From the NCBI GenBank assembly GCA_020740775.1, contig JAHEWK010000002.1:5456001-5520000 (forward strand): a stretch of 64,000 nt of DNA, given 5' to 3'. This document shows positions 1 through 11,611 of the stretch, in pieces (the first letter of the stretch is position 1; each line of letters starts with the position of its first letter). Made by a program: the position numbers and the translations under genes. Under the pieces are notes generated by a model, which was not told the DNA's origin, searched no databases, and was given only the letters and a program-made list of their open reading frames with translations. The stretch is from Ilyonectria destructans (lineage: Eukaryota; Ascomycota; Sordariomycetes; Hypocreales; Nectriaceae).

Positions 1-1668
1 AACATTGCGCACTCCGGCGTGGAGTCTTGGACAATTGGAAGTGAAGACGGTGAGCCCATTTCAGACATTGCTACCAATTAATGGTCGCTGAGTGCGGGCT
101 GCTGATGGAGATGTGGTTTCCTATTACGTTGCTAAGACCGAATAGGAAGGTCGGATCATCCCAGAAGACTCAGAATCTGAAAAACCTTGCACTGAACAGG
201 CAATAGACATGGCGCAATCGGGCGTAATAGGGAAAGGCTTAGATATTAACCGCCTAAAATGTTACTGAGAGTGCGAGCAGGTAGATTGACAGACATGGAG
301 TGGAGGCTTGGCAAAAAAAAACCTCTAAATGATATGTTTCAAGGGTGGTTGGAGGAGACCTCGAAATTTTACGATTCGGTTCTGCCAGCATACAATGCCA
401 GCCTAGTAGAGGCAGAGATTTTGATGGTCACTATGCCGTTAAAGCTCAGTCAACTCGGGCAAGTATTGTACCCGACTGTGCTGCAGAAAGGCAGAAGAGA
501 ACCAATACAATGAGTTCTGTGAAAGCACAGCTAACCCTGGCAAGCAAGCTCCTCCACCTTTCCATTATTACCCGCAAAACTTCATTAGTGCCGGGCTGGC
601 TCTCTTATGCTGTTCTAAGGCCCAGTGGAGCACGCTACTCGCCCGAGTTGACTGAGTTTTTGCAGTAGGATTCTGACTTGCAAGGGGCGTTGCAATCGTG
701 CTGGGTCTGTGCTTGAAGAATACGGCAAAGATGTGCGTACAGCAGCAATGTGCTCGGGCGAAAAATGAGTTAACCCTTTTCGCCAATTGAGTGTCCCTGC
801 GACAATAAGCTTTAGACTATATTACGTTTGTCGGAAACGCCGGTGTTAAGTTATACTAATTGGGACGACGGGCGATCTAGCTTTCGCCAGAGTTGGCAAT
901 CGGGGATCAAATCTTGGAAAACAAACCACGCATTACTGCCTTTCTTCAAATGTAGTTCAATTCAATCCTCGTTTAGATGATAACGTGTGTACGAACGGAG
1001 ACGCTGACTTGCCCATGAACGCCTCATCGCGCAGCCTGGGATGGTAATGCCGGTGTATTTTTTTCTTGAATGTTTTCCATCCTAGATTTGAGGCTGCAAC
1101 TCCGCTGCGTATCTGAGGAACAAAGTTAAAATAAGTAGACATTATAGTTCTTAGAAATATGCATCAAGATGAGGCCCACTATGGAACTGTTCTTTATGTA
1201 ATTACTGTGCAAAACCGGCTCCGCCTTCGTTGGCCGTGCAGGCATGGGTGCGACTCTTAGTCATTTGGTCGGTGGCCATTCTTTGTTAATTTGGGTTGAT
1301 GCAATGTCAAGTTCAGGGATCCACCATATCGTGCCCGGTGTAAGTGACCTCCGTGATTAAATTTTTGACTCGCATGTTTTAAGTACAAGATAAAGTTTTT
1401 ACCAAGACATCGTAGACAGACTCTTCTAGAAGGCGCTGTCGAAAGAGTGCTAGGATGACACGAGCATGTCACTCCATGCGTCTTGTCTAAATACAAGGTA
1501 CACTCCGGTGACGTCCTTCTTCGTCGCGTAGAAGTCTTTAAATGTGCTAAAGCCTAGCTTGACAACTTATTTTAACTCTCAATTGATATCTATCTTCAAA
1601 CCACATTCTTACGTCGAACTACCCCATTGTTTATCCACAAAGCATTGACGAGGTAATCCATTGTCACC
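1..1668. other. Intergenic, no gene recognised
   Basis: Open frames here are short and none resembles a known family on either strand. The sequence has no repeat or RNA gene that I can recognise. The last few hundred bases presumably hold the promoter of the PQ-loop gene. Confidence 0.5.
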
Positions 1669-2780
1669 ATGAGCCGTGTCGACCTCGAGGCCGTTTCGGG
1701 TATCTTTGGGTAGGTGATTTGAACCGATAGATAGGGGCGAGAAGTAACTAATCCGAGGCTTTGCCACACATAGCGGGATTTCAATCGCCTGTTGGGGTAA
1801 GAAATCAACTGAACTTGAAAGAACTGGACACTTACCCAAAACACTAGTGGTCGTCTTCTCTCCACAGATTATCCAAAACTTCCGGAATAAGAAAGCCGAC
1901 GCAGTGTCACTTCCTTTCTTATTGATATGGCTGGTGGGAGATATCTTCAATGTTGTGGGCTCAGTTCTTCAAAAGGTATTAACCTCAATGGTGCGTATTA
2001 TCTCGTCTCCAAGGTTTCCAGTTCCCTTCAGCAGCTTACTTGAGAAACTCAAAGATTGTTCTTGCGATCTACTACACTATCGCCGACGTTATCCTCATAA
2101 GTCAAACGCTCTTCTATCGAGGATTCAATGTTCAACACATCCTTGGTAGACGCACGAAGTCAGCAGATAATATCCGGAAACATGATATTGAAACATCTAG
2201 TCATGAGTTGCCAGTCCAAGTCCTTCGCGAACCTCTTGAGGCGGACGGCCCAGACCAGCGAGACGATTCGTCACAGTCAACACTAGTAGCCTCATCGCTC
2301 TCTTCTCGTGTTCGAAACCTCGCTTTGAACACTATGTTCATTCTGTTAGTTGCTGGTATAGGATCTGCTGGGTGGCTTATTCACAGAGCGGTTACTGGAG
2401 ATGAAGAGACAGACACCGGAAGTGGAGATAAGCCCACATTCGACGTCACCGGGCAGGTCTTTGGCTACCTGTCTGCGGTGACGTATACGGCATCTCGAGT
2501 TCCTCAGCTGCTCTTGAACTGGAGACGAAAGACAACAGAGGGTCTAAGCATGCTGTTCTTCATCTTTGCAGTCCTCGGAAACACCACCTATATTGTCTCG
2601 ATTCTAGCCTACGACCCGAAATGCGAACTGAAGACTTGTCAACCCGGAGAAGCTAGCAATCTTTACAAGAGATACTGTCTTGTAAACCTGAGTTGGCTAT
2701 TGGGCAGCTTTATCAACTTAATGGAAGACTTTGGTATCTTTTTTCAGTTTTTCCACTACAGAAAGATGAACGGAAACTAA
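1669..2780 (+). CDS. PQ-loop repeat membrane protein (vacuolar basic amino-acid exporter-like)
   Basis: Four exons are read as 1669-1709, 1774-1796, 1848-1990 and 2055-2780, giving 310 residues. The second exon is only 23 bp, but it is needed to restore the segment that leads into the first PQ motif (VVFSPQIIQNF). The second PQ-loop motif (SRVPQLLLNWRRKTTEGLS) lies in the last exon. The two motifs are separated by a polar loop, and several hydrophobic segments flank them, as expected for the seven-helix PQ-loop family. Yeast Ypq1-3 and related members export cationic amino acids from the vacuole or lysosome. That substrate is inferred from the family and cannot be read from the sequence. The start ATG is in a good context (caccATGAGC). 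The first three exons are short, so the N-terminus is less certain than the rest. Confidence 0.85.
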
Positions 2781-3547
2781 CAATTAATTTATGCATCATT
2801 CTCAAAATGAACTGCTGAACTAGGAGAATCTGCTAGCATCCCTGTCGTGGTCGTGTAGATTTAACTGCCACTACTGCGAGAAAATGAGGTAGAAAAATAT
2901 TAACAGGTTGATTTATAGATGGTTTAACTACGAGTTGGAGTCAGAAAATAAATGGTGCTTCGCTCTCAAGCTGTGGGTTCTTGCTTTGCGACATAGCTTA
3001 GAGGGAGAAAAAGGATCAGATCGGTGTTATAGGACTTAAAGCAATATAAATGTGCGTACTAAAAAGAAAAGAAAACAGAGAAAAGTCACAGCTTGGTTTG
3101 GGACCAGGTCGAACTCCCTCGATCCCCAACTACCCTATACCCCCCACATGGATTAAGCACGGCCGCTACAACAGACCTCGGTTGTAGACAAGCCTCTATT
3201 GTAGCTATCTGTAATTTAGGTTTACACATGTGTCTCGAGGAGAGCTATATTGCTAATATGCCAAGATTGAGTTTATGTCACTTGGCTAGTCCTACCTATC
3301 GTAGCTTTAACAACTGAAAAGGTATTAAATTTATCAAGAGATGAGGGTGCCCTAGTACACACATACCCAGAGGGGGAACTAGAAGCTCAACAGTAAAAGA
3401 AAACACCAACAATAGGATCAACAATAGTATTAAATTTATAATTTTGCTCAAAACCGTTTTATGATCCCATTGCTTGGATGCCCACACGAAAAATACAACT
3501 TTTGAACTTATGAGATCATGGCCTGTAGGCACAACTCGCTATGTAGC
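2781..3547. other. Intergenic, no gene recognised
   Basis: This AT-leaning spacer lies between the PQ-loop gene and the convergent permease gene. It presumably carries both 3' ends. No frame resembles a known protein. Confidence 0.5.
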
Positions 3548-5339
3548 TCATTGCTGATGCGCTCTGACGTAGGCGACTGGACCTTCATAACGGTGAGTTC
3601 CGCGGAAGAAGTAGTATGCCAAAGAGAATATTGTAACGGCACCGTAAATCAGAATATTCCAATTCATCTCTGCTGGCGTCGGGTTAGGGTTGCCAGGCAT
3701 GAATGCCAGGACAAAAATGACGACAAGGAATGCCTCGGAGGCGATGTTGATGGCGAGACCCCATTGACCCAGGCTGAACTTGGAGGGCAGAAGCGGGTTA
3801 TTCGTCCATCGCCGCCAGATCATGCAGCCAATGGAGACGATGTAGCTGGAGAGAAGTGATGTCGTTGCCAAGGAAGTGATTGAGTTCAATGCGACAGCCG
3901 AGCCGATGTTGATGAGGGAGAGAAGGCTTGAGATGAGGAAAGTCGTCAGAATTGCATTGAGGGGCACATCCCATCCTGCTGGTACCTTGGAGAACCAAGG
4001 GCTGAAGGGAACGGCATGGTCTCGTGCGAATGCGAAGAGCTGGCGCGACGATGTGGCCACCATGGTCAAGTTAGAGAAGACGGTCATGGCAACGACGAAG
4101 ACGGACATTGCAGTAGCACTTCTCGCTGACTGCGTCGAGTTGTAGAAGACCTGCATGAATGGATAGCCGGTTGGTGACATGATGACTTCCCCAAGGTCGC
4201 CTATGCAGAAGCAGTACGTGATAACCATGATCCATCCCAAAGCGCCGTTGAACACAGTGGTCATGATCATGGAACGCGGCAGAGTACGGCTAGCATCGCG
4301 GAGCTCTTCCGACATGTGGACGGCAGCATCTGCACCCAGCAGCGGCAAAACGCCCGCCAGAACGCCCACGAGGGTTGAGCCTCCCAAGCTGCCCCAGCCT
4401 CCGCCATCGCTAAACTCGGTGAAGACAGCCTTGGCATCGGCAATCGGCGAAAGAACCCAGAGAGTGACCAAGATGCCAAAGAAGGCGAAGACGTGAATGA
4501 TGAGGACTATAGCGTCAATCAATGGCAGCTTTCTCGCCAGGACAGTGTTGAAGAGCACCGAGAAAGCAGCAACGGCCACACTGAGTAGCGTGCCGTGCCA
4601 AGCCTCAGGGACATAGTTGGGGTAGTTTAGGACGACGAGGCCTTGGATCTGGGTGCCAGCAATGAAGGCTGAGGATGCACAGGATGTCTGCCAGCCGAGC
4701 ACACACATCCATCCCATGAGGTAGCTGATGAACTTCTGGTACTGCGGCGGCGCGAATTCGGATACCCAGTGATATTGTCCTCCAGTCGTGGGAGCCCTGC
4801 AAAAGGTTGGCGTCAGCGATCTGGCCATGTATGCGCAGAGAAGGCGTCTTGGAGATTGGGCGCTACTCACATTGAAGCCATCTCGGCCATTGACGTGTTT
4901 ACCAGAAGGAAGCCTACCCAGCAAATAAAGAACATCCAGATCAAACCAGCAGTGCCGCCGTTGACAAGCCCGATGGTAGAGACACTTTGAGTAACAGGTT
5001 TAGTTTGCCGACACTCGTGATACGCGGAAAGTTCGAATGGCGCAATTTACCTCAGAGAGAACTCCCACGACGCCATTAGAATCATAGAAAAGCCGAAGAT
5101 GGACAGGAAGCGAAAGTTTCTCTGTGCAATGTCATGTCAACGAGGCTCAATCGGAAAAAAAAAGGTAAAGTGTTGCTGGGACGAACCCTCATTTCCTGGG
5201 TTTTGCCCATACGGTACATGTCGGCGCGGTCGGCCGCGTTTCCTTTCTTCTCGTCGACACCATCATTGTGGCCGATGGCAGCATCGTGGACGCCGGGAGA
5301 TTCCTTATCGTCAATTGACATTTTAGCGGTGTTTCCCAC
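3548..5339 (-). CDS. APC-superfamily amino-acid/choline/GABA permease
   Basis: Four exons are read as 5339-5187, 5121-5051, 4984-4871 and 4796-3548, giving 528 residues. The N-terminal tail is polar. It is followed by the family segment RRNFRFLSIFGFSMILMA, and the protein then has about twelve hydrophobic helices. The motif MAPTTGGQYHWVSEFAPP, typical of fungal GABA, choline and polyamine permeases, spans the last junction. The protein should sit in the plasma membrane and take up amino acids or amines. The substrate cannot be set from sequence. The first intron donor is GTTCGT, less common than the others, but it is required to join MGKTQEMR to RNFRF. A second in-frame ATG lies six codons downstream of the chosen start. 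The gene diverges from the rhodopsin-like gene at 6298. Confidence 0.92.
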
Positions 5340-6297
5340 TCACTTGGCAGCGGTGGGTTCACCGAGAAAGACGCAAGAAAAGAAAGAAAAGGGAGAGAGA
5401 AATATGAACCTGAAGGTGCAGCTGGCTTCGCGCGGAAAATGCAAGGAGAGGAATGCGCGCGGTAGACATGCATGAACTGAGACACAGTCACGACGAGAGG
5501 AGCAACGCCAAGTACCGGACTGCAACAGGGTCAGGGATCGCGGCAACCTGTTCGAACGCACTGTACATTTGACGCATCGGCTTGAGTCTCCCAACATGGC
5601 TTGGTGTATTTGGTGCATGGCGTGTTGGTCCAGGTCTAACCTCTACCCTTGCTGTGCCGCAGCAGGGGGCTCTAGGATCATGCAGCTGGTAATTCCACCT
5701 CCCCGCCACTAGAGAAGGGACTTGATAATTAGCACGGGGATCCCCCACGACTTCGGATGTGCGGCGCGGGTATCGAAGACATAACAGCTAACGTGGGTTC
5801 ATGTCTCATCATCTCATCAAGACCTTGAGGACTCGGTAACCTCGGGCGAACACATGCAGCATGAGAGCCTGGGCTAGAAATGTGGTGTGGCAGACAAGGG
5901 TGTTGCATGTACCGGACCAGTGCATATGCATGTTGGTTGTTGGTGCAGGTTGGTGATTAATCCCGACCAGGGCATCACCAAGCAACGAGAAAACCTTCGC
6001 ACCCTGGACTCGGCTCTCAAGGCTCGCTCTGCATTTTCCCGGTACGAGGACGAGCCGTCAGCTGGCCTGGAGCGAGGAGGCCAGATATCCCCTGGGTCAT
6101 CATAGAACCAATACATGCCCATCTACGGGCGTCGGAGGTTTCACACAGTCAATGTGATGTAGTAGGCGAGCTACGCCGCAAGTATGAAACTAAGAGATTA
6201 ATACGTAGTCATTCCTTGCCTCCTGCGAACGCCTGCTCCACGTCTTTTCCGGTCTTGCAATTCTGCCAACTCGTCGCCTCTCTCGAGCCGGACTTAC
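5340..6297. promoter_or_regulatory. Shared upstream region of two divergent genes
   Basis: About 960 bp separate the starts of the permease (minus strand) and the 7-TM protein (plus strand). It should hold both promoters. I see no convincing coding frame and no operator I could name. Confidence 0.45.
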
Positions 6298-7699
6298 ATG
6301 TCTCCCCTAGCCATGGATCCAGACGCATCGAATGACGGTTTGCCTCGGTTCTCGCCTGTTGCATTCAACGACCATGCCGGACAGTTGTGGATCGTGACAA
6401 TCTTGTCGCTGATCTACACCGCGCTTGTGGCTGCGGCAAGGGCGTACATCAAGTACCAGATGTTCGGGTTCGATGACGTCCTGATTGCTTTAGCAATGGT
6501 AAGGAAGCGCATCTGGCCTCGACGACATGCGAACATTGACCAAATGATGATCACCTAGGTCTTGCATTTAGCTCAATCGATCGCCGTGTTTGTTGGCTTG
6601 AATAATGGCCTCGGCAAGTTCAACTCTATTACTCCACCGGAACAATGGGCCACATCTTCAAGAGTGAGCCTCTGCGTACTACCACTTCTTTCACCAGCTA
6701 ACACATCCACTGCCAGTCCACTCTCGCGGCCGTCATCCTCTGCCTTTTAGCCTTGAGCCTCGCCAAATGCTCAGTCCTGGCCCTCATTCTACGTATCATT
6801 GGCTCCAAGACTGGAAAGAGTAAACCGTTCTGCATCGGACTCATGGTCCTCAGTGCAGCATGGGGTGTAGGCTCCTGCTTGGCGTTCCTGATCAACTGCC
6901 GCGCCAATACGCTATTGACTCTGGATAATGTCAAGCAATGTCCCAACCAGGTACGCAGGAAACGCTTCGCAACTCGTGAGCCTCATCATCAGACGCCTAA
7001 CTAGGGAATTGCATATAGGATACACGCTGGGCTGTGATCACGGCGATTGACATCTCCACGGAGATCCTCACCTGGCTCCTCGTTTTACAACTATCCTGGA
7101 CCGTCAGTATGTCATTTAACAGGAAGTTTCAGGTTGCCATGGCCTTCTCATTCCGCATACCGCTCATCGCCCTCTCAGCCATTCATCTGGCGTACTTCGG
7201 CAAATACCCAGATTCCGCTGAGCCTCAATTTGCCGTTACAAACAGTCTCCTCCTCCAACAGGCCATGATTGTTTGGTCCATCATTTCTGCCACTGTGCCG
7301 AACCTGAAGAACTTCTTGAAATCATTCTCCATAGGCATGGGCTTTCCAATCGCCTTCGACCTCAGCATGTACGGATCAAGCAATGTGTATGCACTTCAGT
7401 CGCTTGAGAACAATCGATCCAAGACCACCTCATCCGCAGCAGCAGCAGCTGCTGCAGGAGCATCGACCTCTGTTTCGGTCCATGATCGTTCTGAAAGTGA
7501 GCGCCGCGGCCGACCGCAGAATTGGAGGCCGGACCAGGTCTCGAATCAAACCACAGCGGCACATAACTATCGTAATAATAGTCGGGAGAATCTGCCAGAA
7601 GAAGAGGAAAGCTACAGGAATGGCAGTCAAGAGATGATTATCAACAAAGAGGTGGCATGGCAGGTCACGTATGAGGGTCAACAATCGATTAATCGTTGA
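6298..7699 (+). CDS. Fungal rhodopsin-like/PTH11-type 7-TM membrane protein
   Basis: Four exons, all joined in phase 0, are read as 6298-6498, 6559-6663, 6717-6950 and 7019-7699, giving 406 residues. Seven hydrophobic segments occupy roughly residues 30-305. The cytosolic tail is low complexity, with an alanine run and many Ser, Asn and Arg residues. The order of motifs matches the fungal 'rhodopsin domain' integral membrane family: FGFDDVLIALA after helix 2, GLGKF in the loop, a Cys-rich extracellular loop, then DISTEILTWLLVLQLSWTV. Some PTH11-like members act as surface sensors. No CFEM domain is present, so a receptor role is only an inference. A second ATG lies five codons after the first. 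Confidence 0.88.
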
Positions 7700-8286
7700 G
7701 TGCTAGCTCGGCATGATTGTTCATGGATGGGCAACGCACTGGAGGATGGGACGGGTTATCGGGATGAAAAAAGCATGGGTTCATAGACTTCCATTTCCAC
7801 TACTTGCGGCTTCCTCTACAGTTGTCCCTTTCAAAAGTTTTCTCCAATGCCAAATACGCCACGTTACGTTATCCTTGTCAGGTACTTCGGATGCATTCGG
7901 GGAACAGTTCCGTTGTTGCATCTGGCCTAACAACCTCGCTTCGGGCCTTGCATCCGAGCCAGGGTCGCAATCCAACAGCAGGGTGACAAGGGTATAGATG
8001 CCCCGGGCCAATCGGACAACAATACAATACGTGATGAGAACCCTGAATTCGCGCTGAACTAGGGCACTTCTAAACGATGGCTTTCAAGCCAACAGGATAT
8101 GGTCTGGAACGAAATTTCACGACATGACTGGTCAATTGTTGGAGAGAACATACATAAGTCCCCTGAAACGTGCATTGTGAATGTAGGTAGAAGCATGTGA
8201 AATATTCATTACCAGGGAAACGAGACGCTTCCCAGCACCATTCGACCGCACCACTTGCCACAATCACTTGCTTTTCAAGCAAAACC
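7700..8286. other. Intergenic, no gene recognised
   Basis: This spacer lies between two plus-strand genes. No coding similarity, repeat or RNA gene is visible. Confidence 0.5.
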
Positions 8287-9065
8287 ATGTCTGGAATTGT
8301 ATTGCGCGATGCGCGCTTCTCGGAACTCCCCGAGATTGCCCACGTGATGGCAAAGGCATTTTGGGAGGATAACCTGTTCGGCCAGCTCATTCACCCTCAT
8401 CGCAACGAGCATCCCGACGATGTAGACTTGTACTGGCTGCGGCGGGCACGCGTCAATTTTTGGGACTACCGCTGGCGATGGCTCGTTGCTGTTGGCAAAG
8501 ACGAGAGTGGTCGAGAGGTTATTGCTGGGATTGCGCAATGGGCAAGATTGGGAGACGGGGGCAAGAAGCTGGAGTGCTGGTACTTGGATCCTCGTGAGTT
8601 TATCTTGCCATGTCGTTATCCCCCAAGGCTATTTATTGAAGCTCATCTATCAACCCAGGAAATCTGCTCAGGCCTCTGACTTCTGTTGCCATGAAAATCC
8701 ATGCTTGGGCCTGGCCTAATCGCGCAAGCGACCCTAAGGAGGAAGACATCGTCGAGCGGGCGTATCCTCTCTTCGAGGACATATGGAGCGGCAAGCGCGC
8801 CGAGTCGTGGTATCTCGAAGGATTAGCGGTGCGCCCGGATTTCCAGGGGAGAAACATAGGCCGGAAGCTTGTGCAATGGGGCCTCGAGCAGGCTGAAGCC
8901 GAGGGTATTTGCGTGTCGGTGGTCAGCGCCTTGGGTAAAGATGAGTTTTATACTAAATGCGGGTTCGACGAGCAATACGGCAGCGCCAGACAGGGCGACG
9001 GGAATCCATTGGCGGATGTTGAGGGTGCTAATATGTTCTGGAAATGGCCCAAGACCAACTCTTAG
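8287..9065 (+). CDS. GNAT-family N-acetyltransferase
   Basis: Two exons, 8287-8593 and 8659-9065, give 237 residues. The first half opens with IVLRDARFSELPEIAHVMAKAF, a usual GNAT start. The second half contains YLEGLAVRPDFQGRNIGRKL, which holds the acetyl-CoA pyrophosphate-binding motif (Q/R-x-x-G-x-G/A type, here QGRNIG). It is followed by the alpha-4/beta-5 segment CVSVVSALGKDEFYTKCGF. The acceptor substrate is unknown; fungal relatives act on small amines or proteins. The first in-frame ATG was chosen as the start. Confidence 0.9.
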
Positions 9066-11611
9066 CGGCATGATGACTAGCAATGTTGCCCTTGTAATAC
9101 CACTACTGTCTGAAGTTGGGTCGAGGGGAGCTTACAGCCTCACGGAGGAGGTCGGATAGCGGCTCCAAGGCCGGGAAAGGCGAGAACGGGGGCCGCCTTC
9201 ACTGCGGCTGGAAGTTGTACTTGCCCATAATGACGAACTGGTTCATAGATGCCTTCAGAGTAGACCAGCATCAAACTCTCCCCTCGTTGGTCTTTTCATC
9301 TACATGCTTGAGAAACATCCATAGTGATTCCTTTTTCCGACCATGACACTCGAGCCACTTTGCCTGCTACCCTTAGGTATGGAAGCCGCCAGTGGCGCCG
9401 TGGGTGATAATTGGGTGTGGTCACACCTGAGAACTCAGCTAGAAGACACAGATCAAAACCGTCTGCCCTGCATGCAATTGCCGCTGCTACCTTGGCCTCA
9501 ACCGTGCCACAGAGCGCATAGACCGAGTCTTACGTACATGGCTCTTACGCCTGCGGTATCTTAGCTTGAAAACGACAATATCTGCAGCCAATCCTCCTGG
9601 TGCAGGCTACTTCGACATCGTTGCTAACGGCAGAAGGATGACAAGTTGGGCGCCACAGCATCACAGCACAACGCATCGACAACCAATCATGTGTAGCTCG
9701 TCTCGCGTGCTACGACCGTGGCTACAGTGGTCATATTACGACCGCAGCTGGCTACAACGCGGCATAGTAAGGCTTGATTGATTGATTTCGCCCTGCATGA
9801 CTGTACAAAGTATTCAGGGCAAGGGGGTCTACTTCTTCATCCCCCAGTTGGCGGCATTTGTGGCAGGGCGTATCAGTGAGATGGCTTCTCCGATCCATGA
9901 GTCGGGACAACGATGGAATTGTCATCGCTGACGACGTGGGACAGCAACGTCCTTGCAGGGTTTGCGTGCGGGGAGACTTCAGCGCCTGAAAAGGACCCTT
10001 GTAGCTGAGCGCAGCTTGTGAGGTTAATGAGGTTAGCAAGTATTGACCTGTTTATAAGTGAGAAGAGTGAAGACATGAGAGAACAGCCCATTGGCACGCT
10101 TGGGTGTTTTGGGTGTGTGCACGTTTGCATGCTTTGGCGTTAGTACCAAAATGATACGAGCACCTGGTGCCCGCCTTGACACCTCCAAGCCTAACGCTCA
10201 AGATGATGTGCGAATACACGGCAAAAGGAAGTCACAGCGCATAAGTGTCTGGATCCGAGGCGGCGGGTGGATGACTTCTGTAGGTTATGTGAGGTCATTC
10301 TTAGGCACAGAAACGCAGGTCTGCTTGAGGAGGTGAACTAGAATTGGTTGCATCGGTAGGACCGAAGATGATATACGTAGTCTAAGAAATTTACTGCATA
10401 ATACAATGTTGTAGCGTACATGCAGTATTTACAGTACATGCTGTAGGTAGATGGAAGAAAATATTGGTTTCACTTCTATCAGCTTTCAAGGACGTCAAGT
10501 CTAACTTCAACAAGCAATTATTTATCATGGCTTAGTGACATTACAGTGTATTTGCTGCTTGTCCAACCAAGTTATCTGCCGCAGCTCGCTTGATGTCGGC
10601 TTAACCTGGTCGATTTGCTGTCCTAGTCACCGCGCTTGGTAGTGAGCATCAACGTCTCAATATAACCCTCTTACGTCACAAACCTACCTATTACAGTACC
10701 GGATCGTCTTCACTCTTCTGTTAAGAAGCGCCGACTTCCGGTCAGCTGCATTACGCATCATATACACCACTCAGATACCTTCCTTTTCCGCACTTCAGCG
10801 AAGCCACCACAGCGAGCTCGTACTTGTAGGTGAATTGGCATACCCAGCCTAATAAACATCATCCATCTTTGCTGCGGCAGGTTGGTATCACACGTGTCAC
10901 TAAGTATGCCTGACCGCCGGCTCAGGGACCGGGGAACTTCGCTGCCAAGCGGCTAGCGGTTGGCTAACAGGTTGTAACACAACAGTCGACTGTGGCCGCG
11001 GCCTGAGCGTCCCTCATCGACCTGGGTGCTCAACATGCTCCTCCCCAATCGTTGCTTTCCCACACACTCCCCGATCTGATCTTGCAGTGCCAGAGGACAA
11101 CAGGATGTGGTGACAGTGACTTCGTCAGGTAATATTTATGATCCAATGTGACCATCCGTTTGTCTTTTCTCTGCCATTTAGCCATGATCACGCAGAAATA
11201 TATCTCTGGCGAGCAGTGAAGCAGAGTACGCTGCCGTGTTACCGTAGATCATGGCTGAGACAACCTGGGGGCAGTGCAACATCCCGAAAAAGTTACAAAT
11301 GTTGGCTCGCTTCTCATTGCTTTTTTGTGGCTGATTTGTACTACGCAACGCCGCTCTTGTTACCCAACTAAGTCAAGATCGGTCAGCCCATGGGAGGAAT
11401 GAGGCCGAGCTGAGCCCGTGATGTGAAACCTACAGATGCAGATCTTTTTATAACTGCTCTGGCTAACCGCCTACAACCTGATTCTTAAACGCCTTTCAAA
11501 TCTTGACCCGTGGCCTAAAGCTGTTTCCCAAACTTTCCCGCTGGCGAGGTAAAGGCAGGGCTAAGCAATACCATCGAGTTATAGCGCCAGGCACCTCCGA
11601 GGAATCTCTCG
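9066..11611. other. Long intergenic stretch, no gene recognised
   Basis: About 2.5 kb contain only short open frames with no family resemblance. I saw no terminal repeats, tandem array or RNA gene. It may be promoter DNA, decayed sequence, or contain a non-coding transcript, but nothing in it can be supported. Confidence 0.45.

Noticed and set aside
3548..4924. Reading the permease as one long exon from 4924
   Set aside because: The first residues of that frame are intron sequence. Spliced exons from 5339 restore the conserved N-terminal helices and the MAPTTGGQYHW motif.
10380..10460. Repeated GTACATGC words
   Set aside because: Only two or three imperfect words, with no regular spacing or gene context.
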